Counted from the stretch's first letter, positions 1 to 12,111 are shown. The stretch is DNA of 64,000 bases from Cervus elaphus (GCF_910594005.1 NC_057823.1:63920015-63984014); one strand, 5' to 3'. Numbers and translations: made by a program. Notes: generated by a model not told the origin, from the letters alone.

Positions 1-274
1 CTTGTGTTTTGCTGACCATTCTCTCTGCCTGAAATGCCTTTCCTCTCTTTGCTCTTTTCTACTCCACCCCCTCACAGTCTCAGCCTGGCTAGAGAGTTAC
101 CCTTCAAGGCCAGGGTCAAATATCACTCTTTTGATGAAGCTTCCTCTATGCGAGTGAACTTGTGCATGTCTTCTTCTGTGAGCCTCTCCATAGCAGCTCT
201 GGGACAATGGGGAAAACTAGGGGGCTTCAGGAAACTCTGGGAGGGGCCCTGTGCTGTACATAGTAAGTCATATG

Positions 275-464
275 CATGCATGCTAAGTTGTCTCAGTTGT
301 GTCTGACTCTTTGCGACCCTCTGAACAGTAAGCCACCAGGCTCCTCTGTCCATGTGATACTCCAGACAAGAATATTGGAGTGGGTTGCCTTTTCCTTCTC
401 CAAGGGATCTTATGTCTCCTGCATTGGTAGGTGGGTTCTTTACACTAGCACCACTTGGGAAGCC
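275..464 (-). mobile_element. Bov-tA SINE
   Basis: Reverse-orientation Bov-tA: GTGTCTGACTCTTTGCGACC near its left edge, a CCAGGCTCCTCTGTCCATG block, a CAAGAATATTGGAGTGGGTTG block, and the complement of the SINE head (GGGAAGCC) at the right end. It is somewhat shortened internally. No gene is visible on either side (1-274, 465-747). Confidence 0.85.
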
Positions 465-747
465 ATGACTGAGACCTAAGGTTGACGGGAGATTGTGGAA
501 ATTAAGACTGGAAAGAAAGGCTGGGGCTGGACGGGAGAATGGGGCAGATCTTAAACAGTTGAGAAGTGAGGACATGGAGGCCCTGCTGTGCCTGTGTGGA
601 GTGGAAGCCAGGAGATCTGGTCCTATAACAGGGACATTTCTCCAGGGATCTTGCTTGATCCCATTTTCACAAGGAGATGGAAAACAACATCACTGAAGGT
701 GTGATCCCTGGCCTCCCAGAACTTCAACTCCTATAAAGATCAATCAT

Positions 748-1440
748 ATATTCATTCATTCAACAAGTGCTCATTGAGAATTTTACCTTGTGCCGGGCAC
801 TGTCATAGACATGGAGAATAAAAGTGTGTGTGTGTGCACACAGAGTGGAAAAGGTTGCTATGTAGGCTCATAATTCTTTCAATGTGCTACGCACTGTCCT
901 ATATGCTAGGGATACAGCTGTGCAGAAGGCAAGTAGGTTCCTGCTGCAGGAAGTTCCTGCTCTGGTGAGGAAGACAGACATTGAATAAGTCATGACAAGT
1001 TGGACAGGTGGAGTGCATTATGTGAAAGGAGAGTAAGAAGCACCATGGACCCATGCAGCAGGGGAGCCTGTCTTGATCTGGTGCCTCCATCATTTTATCC
1101 ACCCCTCAAAGATGAAATACAAAGAACTCCAAGCTGAAAGGTGAAATGCAAAGTGCAGGGTGCTTTGGGAGTACAGCAGGAGGGCACTGAACCTTGATGG
1201 GATTGAAAGGAAGGTCTCTTGGAGGAGGTGACATCCAATGTCATCTACAAAGATGTATGACTATAGGTAGGAATAGATACAAGGAACAAGAAGGACCTGT
1301 AAAAGAGGGTCTGAACTTTTCTGACAACGTGATATTTGATTTAAGACTTGAAACCTAAGTGGAAGTTAACTGGTAAGAGATGAAAGGTGACAAGTGTTCC
1401 CAGCAAGGGATGAGCATGTGCAAAGGCCCTGGGGTGGGAA
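748..1440 (-). mobile_element. L2 LINE remnant
   Basis: It begins with ATTCATTCATTCAACAAGTG, the reverse complement of the L2 3' tail, followed by the familiar GGGCACTGT, tandem GGTTCCTGCTGCAGGAAG and GTGCAAAGGCCCTGGGG blocks of reverse L2. It is diverged and probably broken internally. Confidence 0.65.
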
Positions 1441-1647
1441 GTATGATTCTCTGAGAACCATTTTCCTCCCCAAGCCCTCTGACAAGGATCTGTAGGTTCA
1501 AACCACCAGTTAGAGCAGAGAGCTGGGCCTGGAGAATGTCCTGTGTGCTTGCTGCGCTCTGTTGGTGGGGCATTCAGGCCACTGAGAGGCATCTCCCCGG
1601 GACCTAATTCTGAACTAAGCATCTGAAGGAACTTCAAAGATCATTGA

Positions 1648-1781
1648 GGGACTTCCCTGGTGGTCCAGTGGTTAAGACTCTTAGTGCAAGGGGTGCAGAT
1701 TCGAACCCTAGTCGGGGAACTAAAATCCCACGTGCTGTGTGGCATGCCCAAAAGATATAAAAAATAAAACAAAATTTTGAA
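1648..1781 (+). mobile_element. CHR-type tRNA-derived SINE with TSD
   Basis: It starts GGGACTTCCCTGGTGGTCCA, has the B-box-like GATTCGAACCC and an A-rich tail. It is flanked by a 12-base target duplication AAAGAYCATTGA at 1636-1647 and 1782-1793 with one mismatch. Confidence 0.88.
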
Positions 1782-1879
1782 AAAGACCATTGAATTTAGC
1801 TTCACCAAGTCCTCCCTCTTTCCTGAAAGAGAACTGAGACTCAGAGAAAGCAGGGGACTTATGAGAGTCACAGATGATC

Positions 1880-2000
1880 ATGCTAATTAATCATCACAAG
1901 GTAGAGACAATTACTGGTTTCATGCAACGAAGGAGGAAACTGAGGCTCATAGAGGGGATCTTGACTGGGGTCACCCAGCTAGAAACTCCCAGAGTTGCTG
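1880..2000 (-). mobile_element. MIR remnant
   Basis: Reverse MIR signature: GGAAACTGAGGCTCATAGAGG followed by a GGTCACCCAGCTAG-like block. Confidence 0.65.
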
Positions 2001-3115
2001 ACCCCAGAGACTATAATCCTATTCAGCAGAACTCTTAGGCAGAACTTGGCCAGAACCCAGGTTCTCTGACATTCAGCTTCATGCTTCTTGCTTTAGAATA
2101 GAAATTCAACCTGGTGTACCCCTTCTGGGAGACCTCCTTGAACCAAGAGTGACCAATTTCAGGTTCACCCTTAATAGTGTGAGGCAACAAGCAAAGGTCC
2201 AAATGCCAGGCCCTGTGGCTCTGGGCCACCTGCCTTCCCTTTCTATCTGTTCCTTTTCCACAAGGAAGGTGCTGACACCTCTCAACCAAAACTCCACCCA
2301 CACTGTCCTAACACCTGCCCAGCAAACAGCACCAACTTGCTCCCTCTTCGACATCCCTCGGGATGCACTGCCAGTGCTTGGAGAAAGCCAACTGGCAGAG
2401 GTCTGATGCAGAAGGAAGCGATGGGGAAGGTCATAGGCTTGGGGTGAGCTGTCCCCTTGATTCCATAGACTCTTGGCCCCAAGGGGAGAATGCTGCTGGG
2501 GGAGGGGCAGGATGGGGAAGGGAGGGGCAGGATGGGGCAGGGTGGGGCCCCATAGCTCCAGCATGAGGGCTATCCTAACTGAAGACAATCCCAGGGCTAC
2601 CACTAGGTCCCCCCTCTACCCTCACGAGCCAGCTCTCTCCACCAGGAGATATTGGTACATACTCCTTATACTCCCTTCAAGACACACAGCCCACACCCCT
2701 ACCTCCTCCTGGGCCCTTACCTAATAATGACCCCCACCTCCCACCCAAATCATCCCATCCCCACCTCATTTGTGCCCTGACTTGTGTGAACCACAGTCCT
2801 GTGAACTGTGCTAAGGCAGAATGAGTCAGGGGTAGAGGCTGAGGAGCTGAGAGTCCTGGGCAGCTGCTCTGAGTAGGGAAGAGGAAGTTCTGGGGCCAAG
2901 AGGAGTGAATCAGGCAGGAGGGGCTCACATCCTGGTTTCTGGCCTCTACTCGGAAACACCTGTAGCAGCAAGGGGGGGTGGGGTGGAAGGGTAGGATCGG
3001 CAGCCCTGGTCTTGAGTCAGGCAGCATTAAAGAAGTCTGTTTTTCCAGGAAAATATGTAGTTACAATCTCCAGAGTTGCCGATTCTGCAATTTGCTTATG
3101 GGGGAAATGAGAAGG
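2001..3115. other. Unique intergenic stretch with G-rich cluster and two AP-1 consensus sites
   Basis: No gene was recognised. The plus strand carries a dense run of G-tracts at 2498-2547, and TGAGTCA occurs at 2822-2828 and 3013-3019. The reading frames here show no known domain. Confidence 0.4.
2498..2547 (+). repeat. G-tract cluster / quadruplex motif with internal duplication
   Basis: Eight runs of three or more G occur within 50 bases, separated by short loops. The 15-base unit AGGGGCAGGATGGGG occurs at 2503-2517 and again at 2523-2537. Confidence 0.7.
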
Positions 3116-3320
3116 CTCTGTGTGTGTGTACATGTGTGCATCTGTCTGCATGTGACAGCTGTGTGTGTCTCTGGGCACACCTGTCTATACATCCATCTGT
3201 GTGGTTGTGTGTCTGTGTGTTCAGTGTCTACGTCTGTGTTTGAATATGTAAGTCACGTTGCCTATGCCTGTGTGGCTCTGTTGTGTGGGTCTACCTGTCT
3301 GTCTTTCCCTCTGTAACCTG
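3116..3320. repeat. Degenerate TG-rich tract
   Basis: Interrupted TGTG/CTGTG repeats over about 200 bases, an old decayed microsatellite. The long apparent reading frame here is only repeat. Confidence 0.7.
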
Positions 3321-3664
3321 TCTTGGGGCAGCAAAGAAGAGACCCCCAGCTTGGCTCCTGCCTTATGATTCCTGAACCTGTAGTCTCAACCACTGTGTTT
3401 GACAGCCTCTTGAGTACTGACACTGCTTCCTATTTTTGTCATTGTTGTGAGAATATAATAGATACTCAATATATATTTGTTGAATTAATATCTCAGAGGG
3501 GCCCCCACCTGGCCCTGCTCTCTGAGAAGCTCCAGAAGTCCCAAAGAGGGGGCCCAGGATGTGAGAGAAACCTCAGCCAGGTATATTTCTTTCATAGCTC
3601 AGGACACAAGTGTTAGCTAACCTCTCCAACCCTCAAAGTTTTGTCCAGTGTCCCCTTCTGCCCT

Positions 3665-3775
3665 GGTCAAAAGTCAGGAAACAAAGCTCTGAGCTCTGTT
3701 GTTACCTTGCTTTGTGACCTTGAGTAAATCCCTTTCCCTCTCTGAGCCTCAGTTTTCCTACCTGTTAAAAGAGCA
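3665..3775 (+). mobile_element. MIR remnant
   Basis: Forward MIR core and 3' part: TTTGTGACCTTGAGTAAATC, then CTCTGAGCCTCAGTTTTCC. Confidence 0.75.
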
Positions 3776-3823
3776 TGTTGGATTTACGGACATCAGAGGC
3801 CACATCTAGTCTCGGCATGGTGT

Positions 3824-3936
3824 GGTGGTTTTGTTGCTTGATTCTCTTGGGGTGCGTGCGTGCATGTGTGTGTGTGTGTGGCCGTGCAGCAGTGGAAACG
3901 CAGAGTCTTGACCACTGGACCACCAGGGAAGTCCAC
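3824..3936 (-). mobile_element. CHR-type SINE, reverse, with short GT run
   Basis: It ends with the complement of the SINE head, CTGGACCACCAGGGAAGTCC. An 8-base duplication CATGGTGT flanks it (3816-3823, 3937-3944). A GT run lies inside at about 3860-3880. Confidence 0.8.
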
Positions 3937-3944
3937 CATGGTGT

Positions 3945-4987
3945 CATTTTTGCCTTCAAGCCCTTTGCTCAGTGACTCCTGTCCATCCTGACATTGAATC
4001 GATTTAATTGCCTCTCTCTGATCCTTCTCCCACTTGTACAACTTCCCCTGATTTCAACTCAGGCTATGAGCAGAGGTCCCAACGAAGTCCTGCTCTTCAA
4101 GTCTTCACACTGTTGCTATGTTCTTGGCTCTGAGTGCCCATTGGTATCCCCCAGGAATAATAATTAAGATCCCCTTTGCTAGAAACCTGCTAGTTGACAT
4201 TTATAGGCTTGGGAAGGGAACATCTCAGGAAAACGGTGATGAAAAATGCAGTCCTCTACTACCTTGGCCTCTGGGCCCCTGGGGGTGGAAGCTTTCTGTG
4301 AGTTGATTTTTCCAGAGTGAGCTGGGGAAGGGTGAGGGGAAAGGTATTGCTGATTAATGTGCTAAAACCTTCTGTTAAGCATTTCAGGTGGGAACCTTCC
4401 CTAGATATATTACTGCTTCCCTGCTTTCCCAAACAAGAGGCTAAGCATGATTTCATCTTTGTTTGATGACTCAGGGCCATTATAAAACATTAATGATTGA
4501 ATTGAGTGTTAATGCAGGAATGTCCTTAAGGGCTGTGAAGGTATGTTAGGATATTTGCCCCTGCACTGCAAGAGCCAGGCTTTTTTTTTTTTTTTTTTCC
4601 TATTTTTTTCCTTGTTCACTGGCAGAGTGTCAACTATCACTTATTTTAGGTTTGCTCTATTTATAATAGTGAATCTGTTAGATAATTGCATATCTACATT
4701 GTGTAGACAATGAGTACATATATTTACTAACCAAGGGTCTCTCCTATAAATAAAATACATGGTAGAATTCATACTATCATGACTACTTAGAAGCCTTTTT
4801 TCCAGCACTTATTAGCCATGTGAACCTAAAAAGATCTTTTGATCACTCTGATCTATAAAACAGGATGAGTAATAGTATCTGCTTTGTAAGGTTATGGCAA
4901 CTGAACATAAAGTTGTATGCAATGAAGGCACTTTACACCCTTCCTCTCAATAGCTGCTACTCCACAAGTGTTATTTGTTTTACTCTT
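3945..4987. other. Intergenic, nothing recognised
   Basis: AT-rich unique sequence. The only distinct feature is a poly-T run at about 4580-4599. Confidence 0.4.
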
Positions 4988-5244
4988 TTTAAAAAAAAAA
5001 TTATTTTTGGTCTTCATTGCTTTTGTGAAGGCTTTCTCCAGTTGCAGGGAGCAAGGGCTTCTCTTGTTGCAGCGTGTGGGCTCTAGGGCACCCGAGCTTC
5101 AGTAGTTGTGGCACTCAGGCTCAGTAGTTGTGATGCATGGGCTTAGTCGCTCTGCAGCATGTGGGATCTTCCCCGGCCAAGGATTGAACCCATGTCCCCT
5201 GCATTGGAGGCAGGTTCTTATCCACTGTGCCACCAGGGAAGTCC
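4988..5244 (-). mobile_element. Near full-length CHR-type SINE, reverse, with TSD
   Basis: An A/T-rich tail at the left, tandem GTAGTTGTGGC-like blocks, and the complement of the SINE head CCACCAGGGAAGTCC at the right. A target duplication TTGTTTTAYTCTT lies at 4975-4987 and 5245-5257 with one mismatch. Confidence 0.88.
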
Positions 5245-5359
5245 TTGTTTTATTCTTAACTAGGATTCCTGTCTGAATTTTGGGCCAGTAATATTGCCAG
5301 GTAGCTACTCAAGTTCTTCATGACTAAGATGATTTATTTCTAAAGAATGCTTTGAGCTG

Positions 5360-6030
5360 CAAATAACAGAAAGTTCAATTAATGTTATCCTAAACAAATG
5401 GGTGTTTGTCTTTATTACATGAGAAAGATGTAGACAGCTGTTGCCCTTAGTGACTCAATGATGTTAGGACTGGTGTCACTGCAACTTTTTTTGGTCTCTG
5501 CTTCATGGCCACAATGTGGATGCTGCAATTCCATTCATTACATCCTCTTTCAAGGCAGAAAGAGAGAGACAGAATGATGCTGGCTATGTCTGTTTTCCCA
5601 TGTGTTTGCTTTCCCAGATTTCTCCTTGTTTCATGGTCTAGAACTGGGTTACATGACTGTTGTCAGTACAAAGCATTCTGAAAAATATGAAACATGGGTG
5701 TCATGATTAGCTTAGACCAAATGTCACATCTCTCTTGGGCCTTACTATGCCATTTCTCCTTATTTCTGTCCTCCATCCAGGGTTCTGTTAGTGATAAAGA
5801 GGGAAAAATAGATATCAGGTCAGCAGCTAGCATTGTTTATCCCAATAACTAACATCATTCTTTATTTAGTCTCAATTGGGAAACTTTGATTACAAATGGC
5901 AGAAACCAAAATTAGATTGGCTTAAGGAAAAATAAATAAATGGATAGAAAAATTAATGGGAAGAAAGAAGGCAAATAATAAAAGAAATTAATTGACTCAT
6001 ATTCCTGAGAAGTCCAGGAATAGCTTGACT
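5360..6030. mobile_element. Ancient interspersed repeat, family not assigned
   Basis: Two similar motifs, GCAAATAACAGAAA at about 5360 and CAAATGGCAGAAACC at about 5894, each followed by a TTAAG/AACAAATG-type stretch. The second copy ends near a GACTCATATTCCTGAGAAGTC block that I associate with old medium-reiterated repeats. The family was not identified. Confidence 0.4.
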
Positions 6031-6771
6031 TTAGGTAAGCCTGGGCCAAATGCACAAACAGTATTGGCAAAAGACTGCCCTTCTCCACTTTTTGTCTGTT
6101 TTCCTTTGCATTTGCTTAAGAATCAGTTGAGTTCTCCTCACCTGATAGCGTCTGAGAGCTCCAAGCTCTCATTCTCCCCCCCTCCCTCCCCCCCGCCCCA
6201 ATCTTGTCTGGCAGAAAAGAGAATGAGTCATTTCTCCCTGTTGATACAAGTCAAAGTTCCAAGATGAAAATTGGTTGGCTGTGACTGGGTCGCAGGCCCA
6301 TCCTCAAACCAGTCATGGTGACCACAGGGAATTCAGGGCTCTGATTGACAAGGCCAAATTCTCAGCCCCAACTCTGGAGTGTTAGGTTTGGTCAGTTGCC
6401 CCCAAAGGTCTGGTTAAAACTGAAGGTTAGGTGGACTAGACCCCATCCTGAAAATGAGATGTGGAACCAGAGGAAAGGGGGATGAATACAAAGCAGGCAT
6501 AGTGCTTTGCAGTTTTACCATAGACCTATGAATTTGGAACAGCAAGGATTCTGGCCCCATTTTACAATAAGTATAACCATCTAGGAGAGCCATTTAGCTC
6601 ATGGGTGGTTAGAATGCATCCCACTGCATCTGAATTCCTGGTATTTCCCCTACACCACATCCTGAGCTGACCAGACAACTAGTCAATCAGGGATTGTCCA
6701 GAGGCACAGAGTCATGGAACAAACGTGCCAGTGGAACAACCAAGAGAGATCAGTGGTTCCATATCGTTCTT

Positions 6772-6933
6772 TTTTAAAAAAATATTTATTTGGTTGTGCT
6801 GGGTCTTCATTGCGGCATGAAAAATCTTTTAGTTGTGGCATATGGGATGTAATTCTCTGACCAGGGGTCAAACCTGGGCCCCCTGCATTGGGAGCAAGAG
6901 TCTTAGCCGCTGGACCACCAGGAAAGACCCTTG
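6772..6933 (-). mobile_element. CHR-type SINE, reverse, with TSD
   Basis: TTTGGTTGTGCTGGGTCTTC at the tail side and GGACCACCAGGAAAGACC at the head side. A duplication TATCRTTCTT lies at 6762-6771 and 6934-6943 with one mismatch. Confidence 0.85.
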
Positions 6934-7074
6934 TATCATTCTTATAAAACTCCTTTATCTCTGTTGTCTTATTAGGGTTTCACATTCCTGTGGAGAGGGC
7001 AGAACCAGAAGAAATAGGTCCATTCTACTGAAGAGGAAGAAGAGGGAGCTGAGGAGTGATGGTAACACTGTGAT

Positions 7075-7250
7075 TTCTCCACCACTTACTTTATGCCCAG
7101 CCCTTGTTCTTCTCTCATCAGCGCTGTGAAGAAAGGACTATTAGCACCACCATTTTCCAGACAGGTAGATCAGGGTCAGAAGAGTGAAACAACATGCTCA
7201 GGATCACACAACTAATAAAAAGAGAAGCTGGGGCTTGAGGTAGCAGTCTA
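7075..7250 (-). mobile_element. MIR remnant
   Basis: Reverse MIR order: TTTTCCAGACAGGTAGATCAGG, then a GATCACACAACTAATAA block. Confidence 0.6.
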
Positions 7251-7396
7251 TTTACAAAACTGGGCCATAAACAAACGAACCTCTATTCAAGCTGGCTTCT
7301 CAGTAAAAACAGACCTGGCTACTGCAATCTGAGGATTGGAGGGGTAGATATTTGGGATTCTTGGTAAGGGCAGGGATGGGTGTCAAGAAGGCAGCT

Positions 7397-7589
7397 CCAG
7401 GACTTCCCTGGTGACCCAGTAGTTAAGACTTCTCACTCCCAATGCAGGAGGCCCGGGTTCAATCCCTGGTCAGGGAACTAGATCCCTCATGCCTTAAAAG
7501 CTCACAGGCTACAACTAAAGGTCCCATATGCCACTACTAAGACCGGCACAGCCAAATAAATTTTAAAAGGGAAGAAGAAAAAGAAGAAG
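7397..7589 (+). mobile_element. CHR-type SINE ending in GAA repeat, with TSD
   Basis: It begins at GGACTTCCCTGGTGACCCAG and runs through CAGCCAAATAAATTTTAAAA into a short GAAGAA repeat. A 12-base duplication AAGAAGGCARCT lies at 7385-7396 and 7590-7601 with one mismatch. Confidence 0.87.
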
Positions 7590-7799
7590 AAGAAGGCAAC
7601 TTGAAGAAGCATTAACAGAGGCCCTTTTTCTTGCTTTCAAGACATCTGAAATCATACTTCCTTTGGTTTCCTTCTGCATGTCCCCCACCCCAACATGACC
7701 TATTCATGACAGCTTCAACCCCAAAGACTGTCACCAAACTCCAGAAATCAGCCCAGGAGGAAAGTTTTGGCCTGGGAATCTGAAAACCTGCGTTTGAGT

Positions 7800-8332
7800 C
7801 TATGCTCCTTGGAAGAAAAGTTACGACCAACCTAGACAGCATATTAAAAAGCAGAGACATTACTTTGCTGACAAAGGTCCATCTAGTCAAAGGTATGGTT
7901 TTTCCAGTAGTCATGTATGGATGTGAGAGTTGGACTATAAAGAAAGCTGAGCACCAAAGAATTGATGCTCTTGAACCGTGGTGTTGGAGAAGACTCTTGA
8001 GAGTCCCTTGGACTGCAAGGAGATCAAACCAGTCTATCCTGAAGGAAATCAGTCCTGAATATTCACTGGAGGAACTGATGCTGAAGCTGAAACTCCAATA
8101 CTTTGGCCATCTGATATGAAGAACTGACTCATTTGAAAAGACCCTAATGCTGGGAAAGATTGAAGGCAGGAGGAGAAAGGGATAACAGAGGATGAGATAG
8201 CTGGATGGCATCACCGATCTAATGGATATGAGTCTGAGTAAGCTCCGGGAGTGATAGACAGGGAGACCTGGCGTGCTGCAGTCCATGGGGTCGCAAAGAG
8301 TTGGACACGACTGAGCAACTGAACTGAACTGA
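7800..8332 (+). mobile_element. BovB (RTE) LINE, 5'-truncated, inserted in a MIR
   Basis: It holds the 3' part of the BovB reverse-transcriptase frame, visible as MYGCESWTIKKAEHQRIDAL and then MLKLKLQYFGHL in one open frame at 7802-8119, then the 3'UTR ending in CTGAACTGAACTGA. MIR-like sequence continues on both sides (about 7755-7799 and 8333-8420), so the element landed inside an older MIR. It is non-autonomous and defective. Confidence 0.92.
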
Positions 8333-8420
8333 CTCTCTGGATGAACCTAGAAAAGTCCCCTCTCTGGGCCTCCGTTTCCCCATCTCAGGAGTTAGTTGGA
8401 CTCCATAATCTCTAGAGCCA

Positions 8421-9884
8421 CTGTGGCTGCAGCTAGAATCACTGTCTCAGGTTCCAAGATTTCTCCACCCCTTGCCACAGCTTCAGATTTCTTGCCTGCG
8501 GGAAGAGCGAGGGCAAGTTGCTACAGATCAGCGGTTCAGCGCTCTCACAGCGGAGAGGCAGAGGGGCAGGGCTCCCAGCCCAGCAAGCAGGCTTACCTAA
8601 CCTCAGCAAGCTGAGCAAATCCCAGAGAACAAAAAGGGGAGTGGACCCGAAGAGGGAGGGGATTGAGTGAGTCTCTCTCTGCCTGACTGAGCCAACTTTA
8701 ACCCTTTCAGTGCCTTTCCAAACAGCAGGAGGGCAAGCAGGGTTTCAGGGCAGGGCATGCTTGGGCGCCCAGCAGTTGCTCTGCCTCCAAAGCTAACTTT
8801 CCATAAGGGAGGCCTTCCAGGGAGCAGCTGCAGCTGGAGATGTCATTTGTCCTTCACAGACCCAGATGCAGGGCGTTAGAGTTGGAAGGAGTCCCACTCT
8901 ATCATGTTCAAGTCAGGAGGCTAAGGCCCAGAGATGAGGAGGAACTTGCCCAAGGTCACACAGCTTCAGAGTGACAGCAGGAGTTTGGAGTAGCATAGCG
9001 CCAGACACAAAGATTTTAAAAAATTTGTTGAACAGTAGGAACCTAGGCCTTCTTGGCTATACCATATTGCCTCCTGGGATTCTTGAATCAAAGAATTTCT
9101 ATCCCCAAATTAGAAACAGATTGTTGAGGCCTGTCCATAAATTCCTCACTTGAACCTGCAGTGACTAATTCTCCCAGGAGTGTAGGATCAAACCCACTGT
9201 GGCTATTAAAAATTTAATACAAAGCACCAGTGCCTTGGGGCAGTCTTTCTTATTAGCCCTGGAACAGGGCAAAGCCTGCAGAGTCAGGCTGAGCCAAGAA
9301 AGGTAGGGTTGGAGTTTCTTCCCTGGGAAGTTTCTGGGGCAGCCCTCTCCCCATGTACAGGTAGCTTGGGGGGACCTTCAGAAAAAGGCATCTCTTTTTC
9401 CTGTACCAGCCCCAGTGGTAGACAAAGTGGGGTGCTCCTCAGGCAAAAGAAGCATGGATTAATACAGGCCACCCCATCTCCAAAGAACCCCAGCCCCTAA
9501 CATTTCCCCCATATAGTTGAAATTCCACCCTTAGTATGAAGCAGACTCCTGAGTCTCTCAAAGGCCTCTGTGAGTGTGTGTGTGACCCACAGGGGAAGAA
9601 GGAGTTGGCGGTCCAGACTACTGGTAAATTTTAAGCGATGGGCATGCTTTTGAGCTGGGAGAGTAGGCAGACTGCATCAGAATTGGGAGCCTGGGACCAG
9701 AAGCAGGATCTGGGTGATCTGGGTTTGGCAGTGAGGACATGGCAGGGTTGCCTCACCTGCCAAGATTGGTTCATCTAGGGACCAGTAGGACCATGAAGTT
9801 CTGTGTGGCTGGAGAGCCCAGAAATGCCTTCTTGGCTTAGTCTCCCTGTGAAGTTCCTGGGGAGGTACAAGCTCCAGGGACCAT
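8421..9884. other. Intergenic, one MIR remnant, otherwise nothing recognised
   Basis: A reverse MIR motif (GATGAGGAGGAACTTGCCCAAGG-like, then TCACACAGC) lies at about 8890-8985. No gene signal was seen. Confidence 0.45.
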
Positions 9885-9985
9885 TTGTAACTATTATAAG
9901 TGCCATTCTGGGCCTGGCATTGTCCTAGGCATCAGGGGTAAAGCAACAAAACCCACATGGTTGCCCCCCTCTGGGACAATGACAG
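9885..9985 (-). mobile_element. L2 remnant
   Basis: GGGCCTGGCATTGTCCTAGGC followed by GGGGTAAAGCAACAAAACC, in reverse L2 order. Confidence 0.55.
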
Positions 9986-10169
9986 ATGGGAAATACAAAG
10001 ATCACTCTGTCATCATTGCAGATGTGCCTCAGCCCCGATGCTGAGCTGTTTGGCAAACTAGCCTCCTGGAAGGATCACAGAACCATGTTTATTATTCATC
10101 AGACGTGTATCAACTGTTTCCCACATGCCTCTCCCTCTCTCACGAGCCCGTCCAATCCACCAGTGAGTG

Positions 10170-10983
10170 CTCCCAGCTCTACCTCTAAAACATGCCCCGA
10201 ATTTGACCAGCTTCTCTGCCTTTGACCCAGATACTGACGTTGCCTTTTATTCCCTGGATAGCTACTCCCCTGCCTCCCCTCTTCTCTCACTGTAGTCTGT
10301 TCTCAGAGGAACAGCCAGAATGATTTGCTCTAAGATGTAAATCACTGTTCTCCTAAAACCCTCTGTGGACATCTCATGGCCCCTAACATGAAACATACAG
10401 AGGTACCATGGCCCCTAGACAAAGCCTTCGTTCTCTGTCTCTTGCCCACTGGTCATCTTCCCTCTCTGTTTCTAGAAGATGACACCTCTTTCCTTCCTTT
10501 GGGTCCCTGCAATTACTGCTTCTTCTTGGAATGATTGGTCACTATTGTCTAGGTCTCAACTCAAAAGTCACTATCTCAAAGAGGCCCTCCTTGACTGCTT
10601 TAACCAAAACCTGCCTGCTGTCACTCATTCTCCATCTCATTCATTTATTTTTATCATCACAGCACTTACTTAAATTGTTAGTAAATGAAATTATATAGTA
10701 AATGACATTATCTTATTTATCTGTTTCTATATTTATTGTTTGGTCATGTCCAACTCTGCCACCCCATGGACACAGAATTCTCTGGGCCAGAATACTGGAG
10801 TGGATACCAGGGATTGAACCTAGGTCTCCCATATTGGAGGCTGATTCTTTACCAGCTGAATCACAGGGATTGTCTGTCAATCTCCTCCCACTAGCACGTA
10901 TAGCCCTTTAGGGCAGGATTTCTATCTTCTTTTTTCACCACTATCTACCTAGCCCCTAGGATCCAGTGCCCTGTAATGCCTCC
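10170..10983 (+). mobile_element. L2 3' end, split by a SINE
   Basis: Forward L2 3'UTR: CTCAACTCAAAAGTCAC, GAGGCCCTCCTTGACTGC, then, after the SINE at 10743-10868, CTCCCACTAGCACG, TTTAGGGCAGGATTTC and CAGTGCC blocks in the right order. Confidence 0.75.
10743..10868 (-). mobile_element. Truncated Bov-tA SINE inside L2, with TSD
   Basis: Reverse Bov-tA motifs (GTCATGTCCAACTCTG, AGAATACTGGAGTGGAT, CAGGGATTGAACC). The 8-base duplication ATTGTYTG at 10735-10742 and 10869-10876 matches the L2 sequence at the site. Confidence 0.85.
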
Positions 10984-11959
10984 AAAAAATTTTATGGCCT
11001 CATTCGATGACTAACATAGTGCTCAGACATATGTTTTACAGAGGAACATAGATCTTGAATCCATCTACCCATTTATCAGATGGGGAAGTGGAGATTCAGA
11101 CCAAGACTAGGACTTCCCTGATGGAATGCAGTCCATCCAATCATCCATGCAAGCTGATCCACGGGAAAGAAGAGGTAGCCATGTGAGGATATGGGGAAAC
11201 AGCCAGTGCAAAGGGCCTGAGGCAGAACCACTACAGGAGAGCAAGTAGGAGTTGAGTGAAGAGGAGAGACATGTGAGGTGAGGTGGCCAGGCAAGCAGAA
11301 GCCAGACCAGCCTGGATTTTACTCCTCCTGGATCAGGGGTATGAATTACTCTGCCCACATGGGTAGGATGCCCAGAGAGCATGGAATCCATGCGACCAAT
11401 CAGACACCCATGGAGAGGCCCGGCATGAAGATGCAGGGGTTGAGCAATTCCCACCGGGTGTGCTGCCGGGACATCAGAGGTGCTGTGGCCCCGTCTAGCT
11501 CTGTTGCTGTGTGAGGATTGCACCTAGAGCCTGGTTACTGCAAGCGAGCCCTCGTTGTGCAGTTACACCGCCGCTACCTTCTCACCACATGCCAAATGGC
11601 TGCACAGTTAGTTACTCATGCCACAGGCTTTGAATCAATTAAGTGAGCAAAGAGGGTGGTTAACAAGGAGTAAACAATTCAAATGCCCATAATTACACTA
11701 AGGATTTGCTCTGATAGATCTAAGCCAAGAGGTGGGAGTCAGAGCAGGAAGGAACATGGGCCTCCTCTTTGTTCTGTAGGTCTGCCCAGCTGAAATCTCT
11801 TCCACCCAGCCCACCCTGTCTCCTCTCCTAATATGGCTGTCTCCTGACTTTCTTCTTCTTCTTCTTCTTCTTGGTGGAGGAGGGCATGGTTGCTAGGTTC
11901 TAATCTTTAGGATTATAGCAGAACAAAGCAAAGCCCCTGTTCCCATGGAACTGACATTT
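10984..11959. other. Intergenic; CTT run, otherwise nothing recognised
   Basis: A GGACTTCCCTGATGG fragment at about 11110 may be a SINE head. A reverse-L2-like GTGCAAAGGGCCTGAGGCAG lies at about 11206-11225. A (CTT)n run spans 11848-11872. Confidence 0.4.
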
Positions 11960-12111
11960 TGTAGACCACCAGTCTCCTCAGTCTGTGAGACTGTCCCAGC
12001 AAGAATACTGGACCTGGTTGCCATTTCCTCCTCCAGGGCATCTTCCTGACCCAGGGATCCAACCTGCATTGGACATGCAGGTTCTTTACCACTGAGCCAC
12101 CAAGGAGGCCC
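11960..12111 (-). mobile_element. Truncated Bov-tA SINE
   Basis: AGCAAGAATACTGGACCTGG, then TTCCTGACCCAGGGATCC and TTCTTTACCACTGAGCCACC, in reverse Bov-tA order. The left part is diverged. Confidence 0.75.

Noticed and set aside
7612..8286. 224-codon frame on the strand opposite to the BovB
   Set aside because: It is an antisense shadow of the BovB at 7800-8332; the sense strand holds the reverse-transcriptase remnant.
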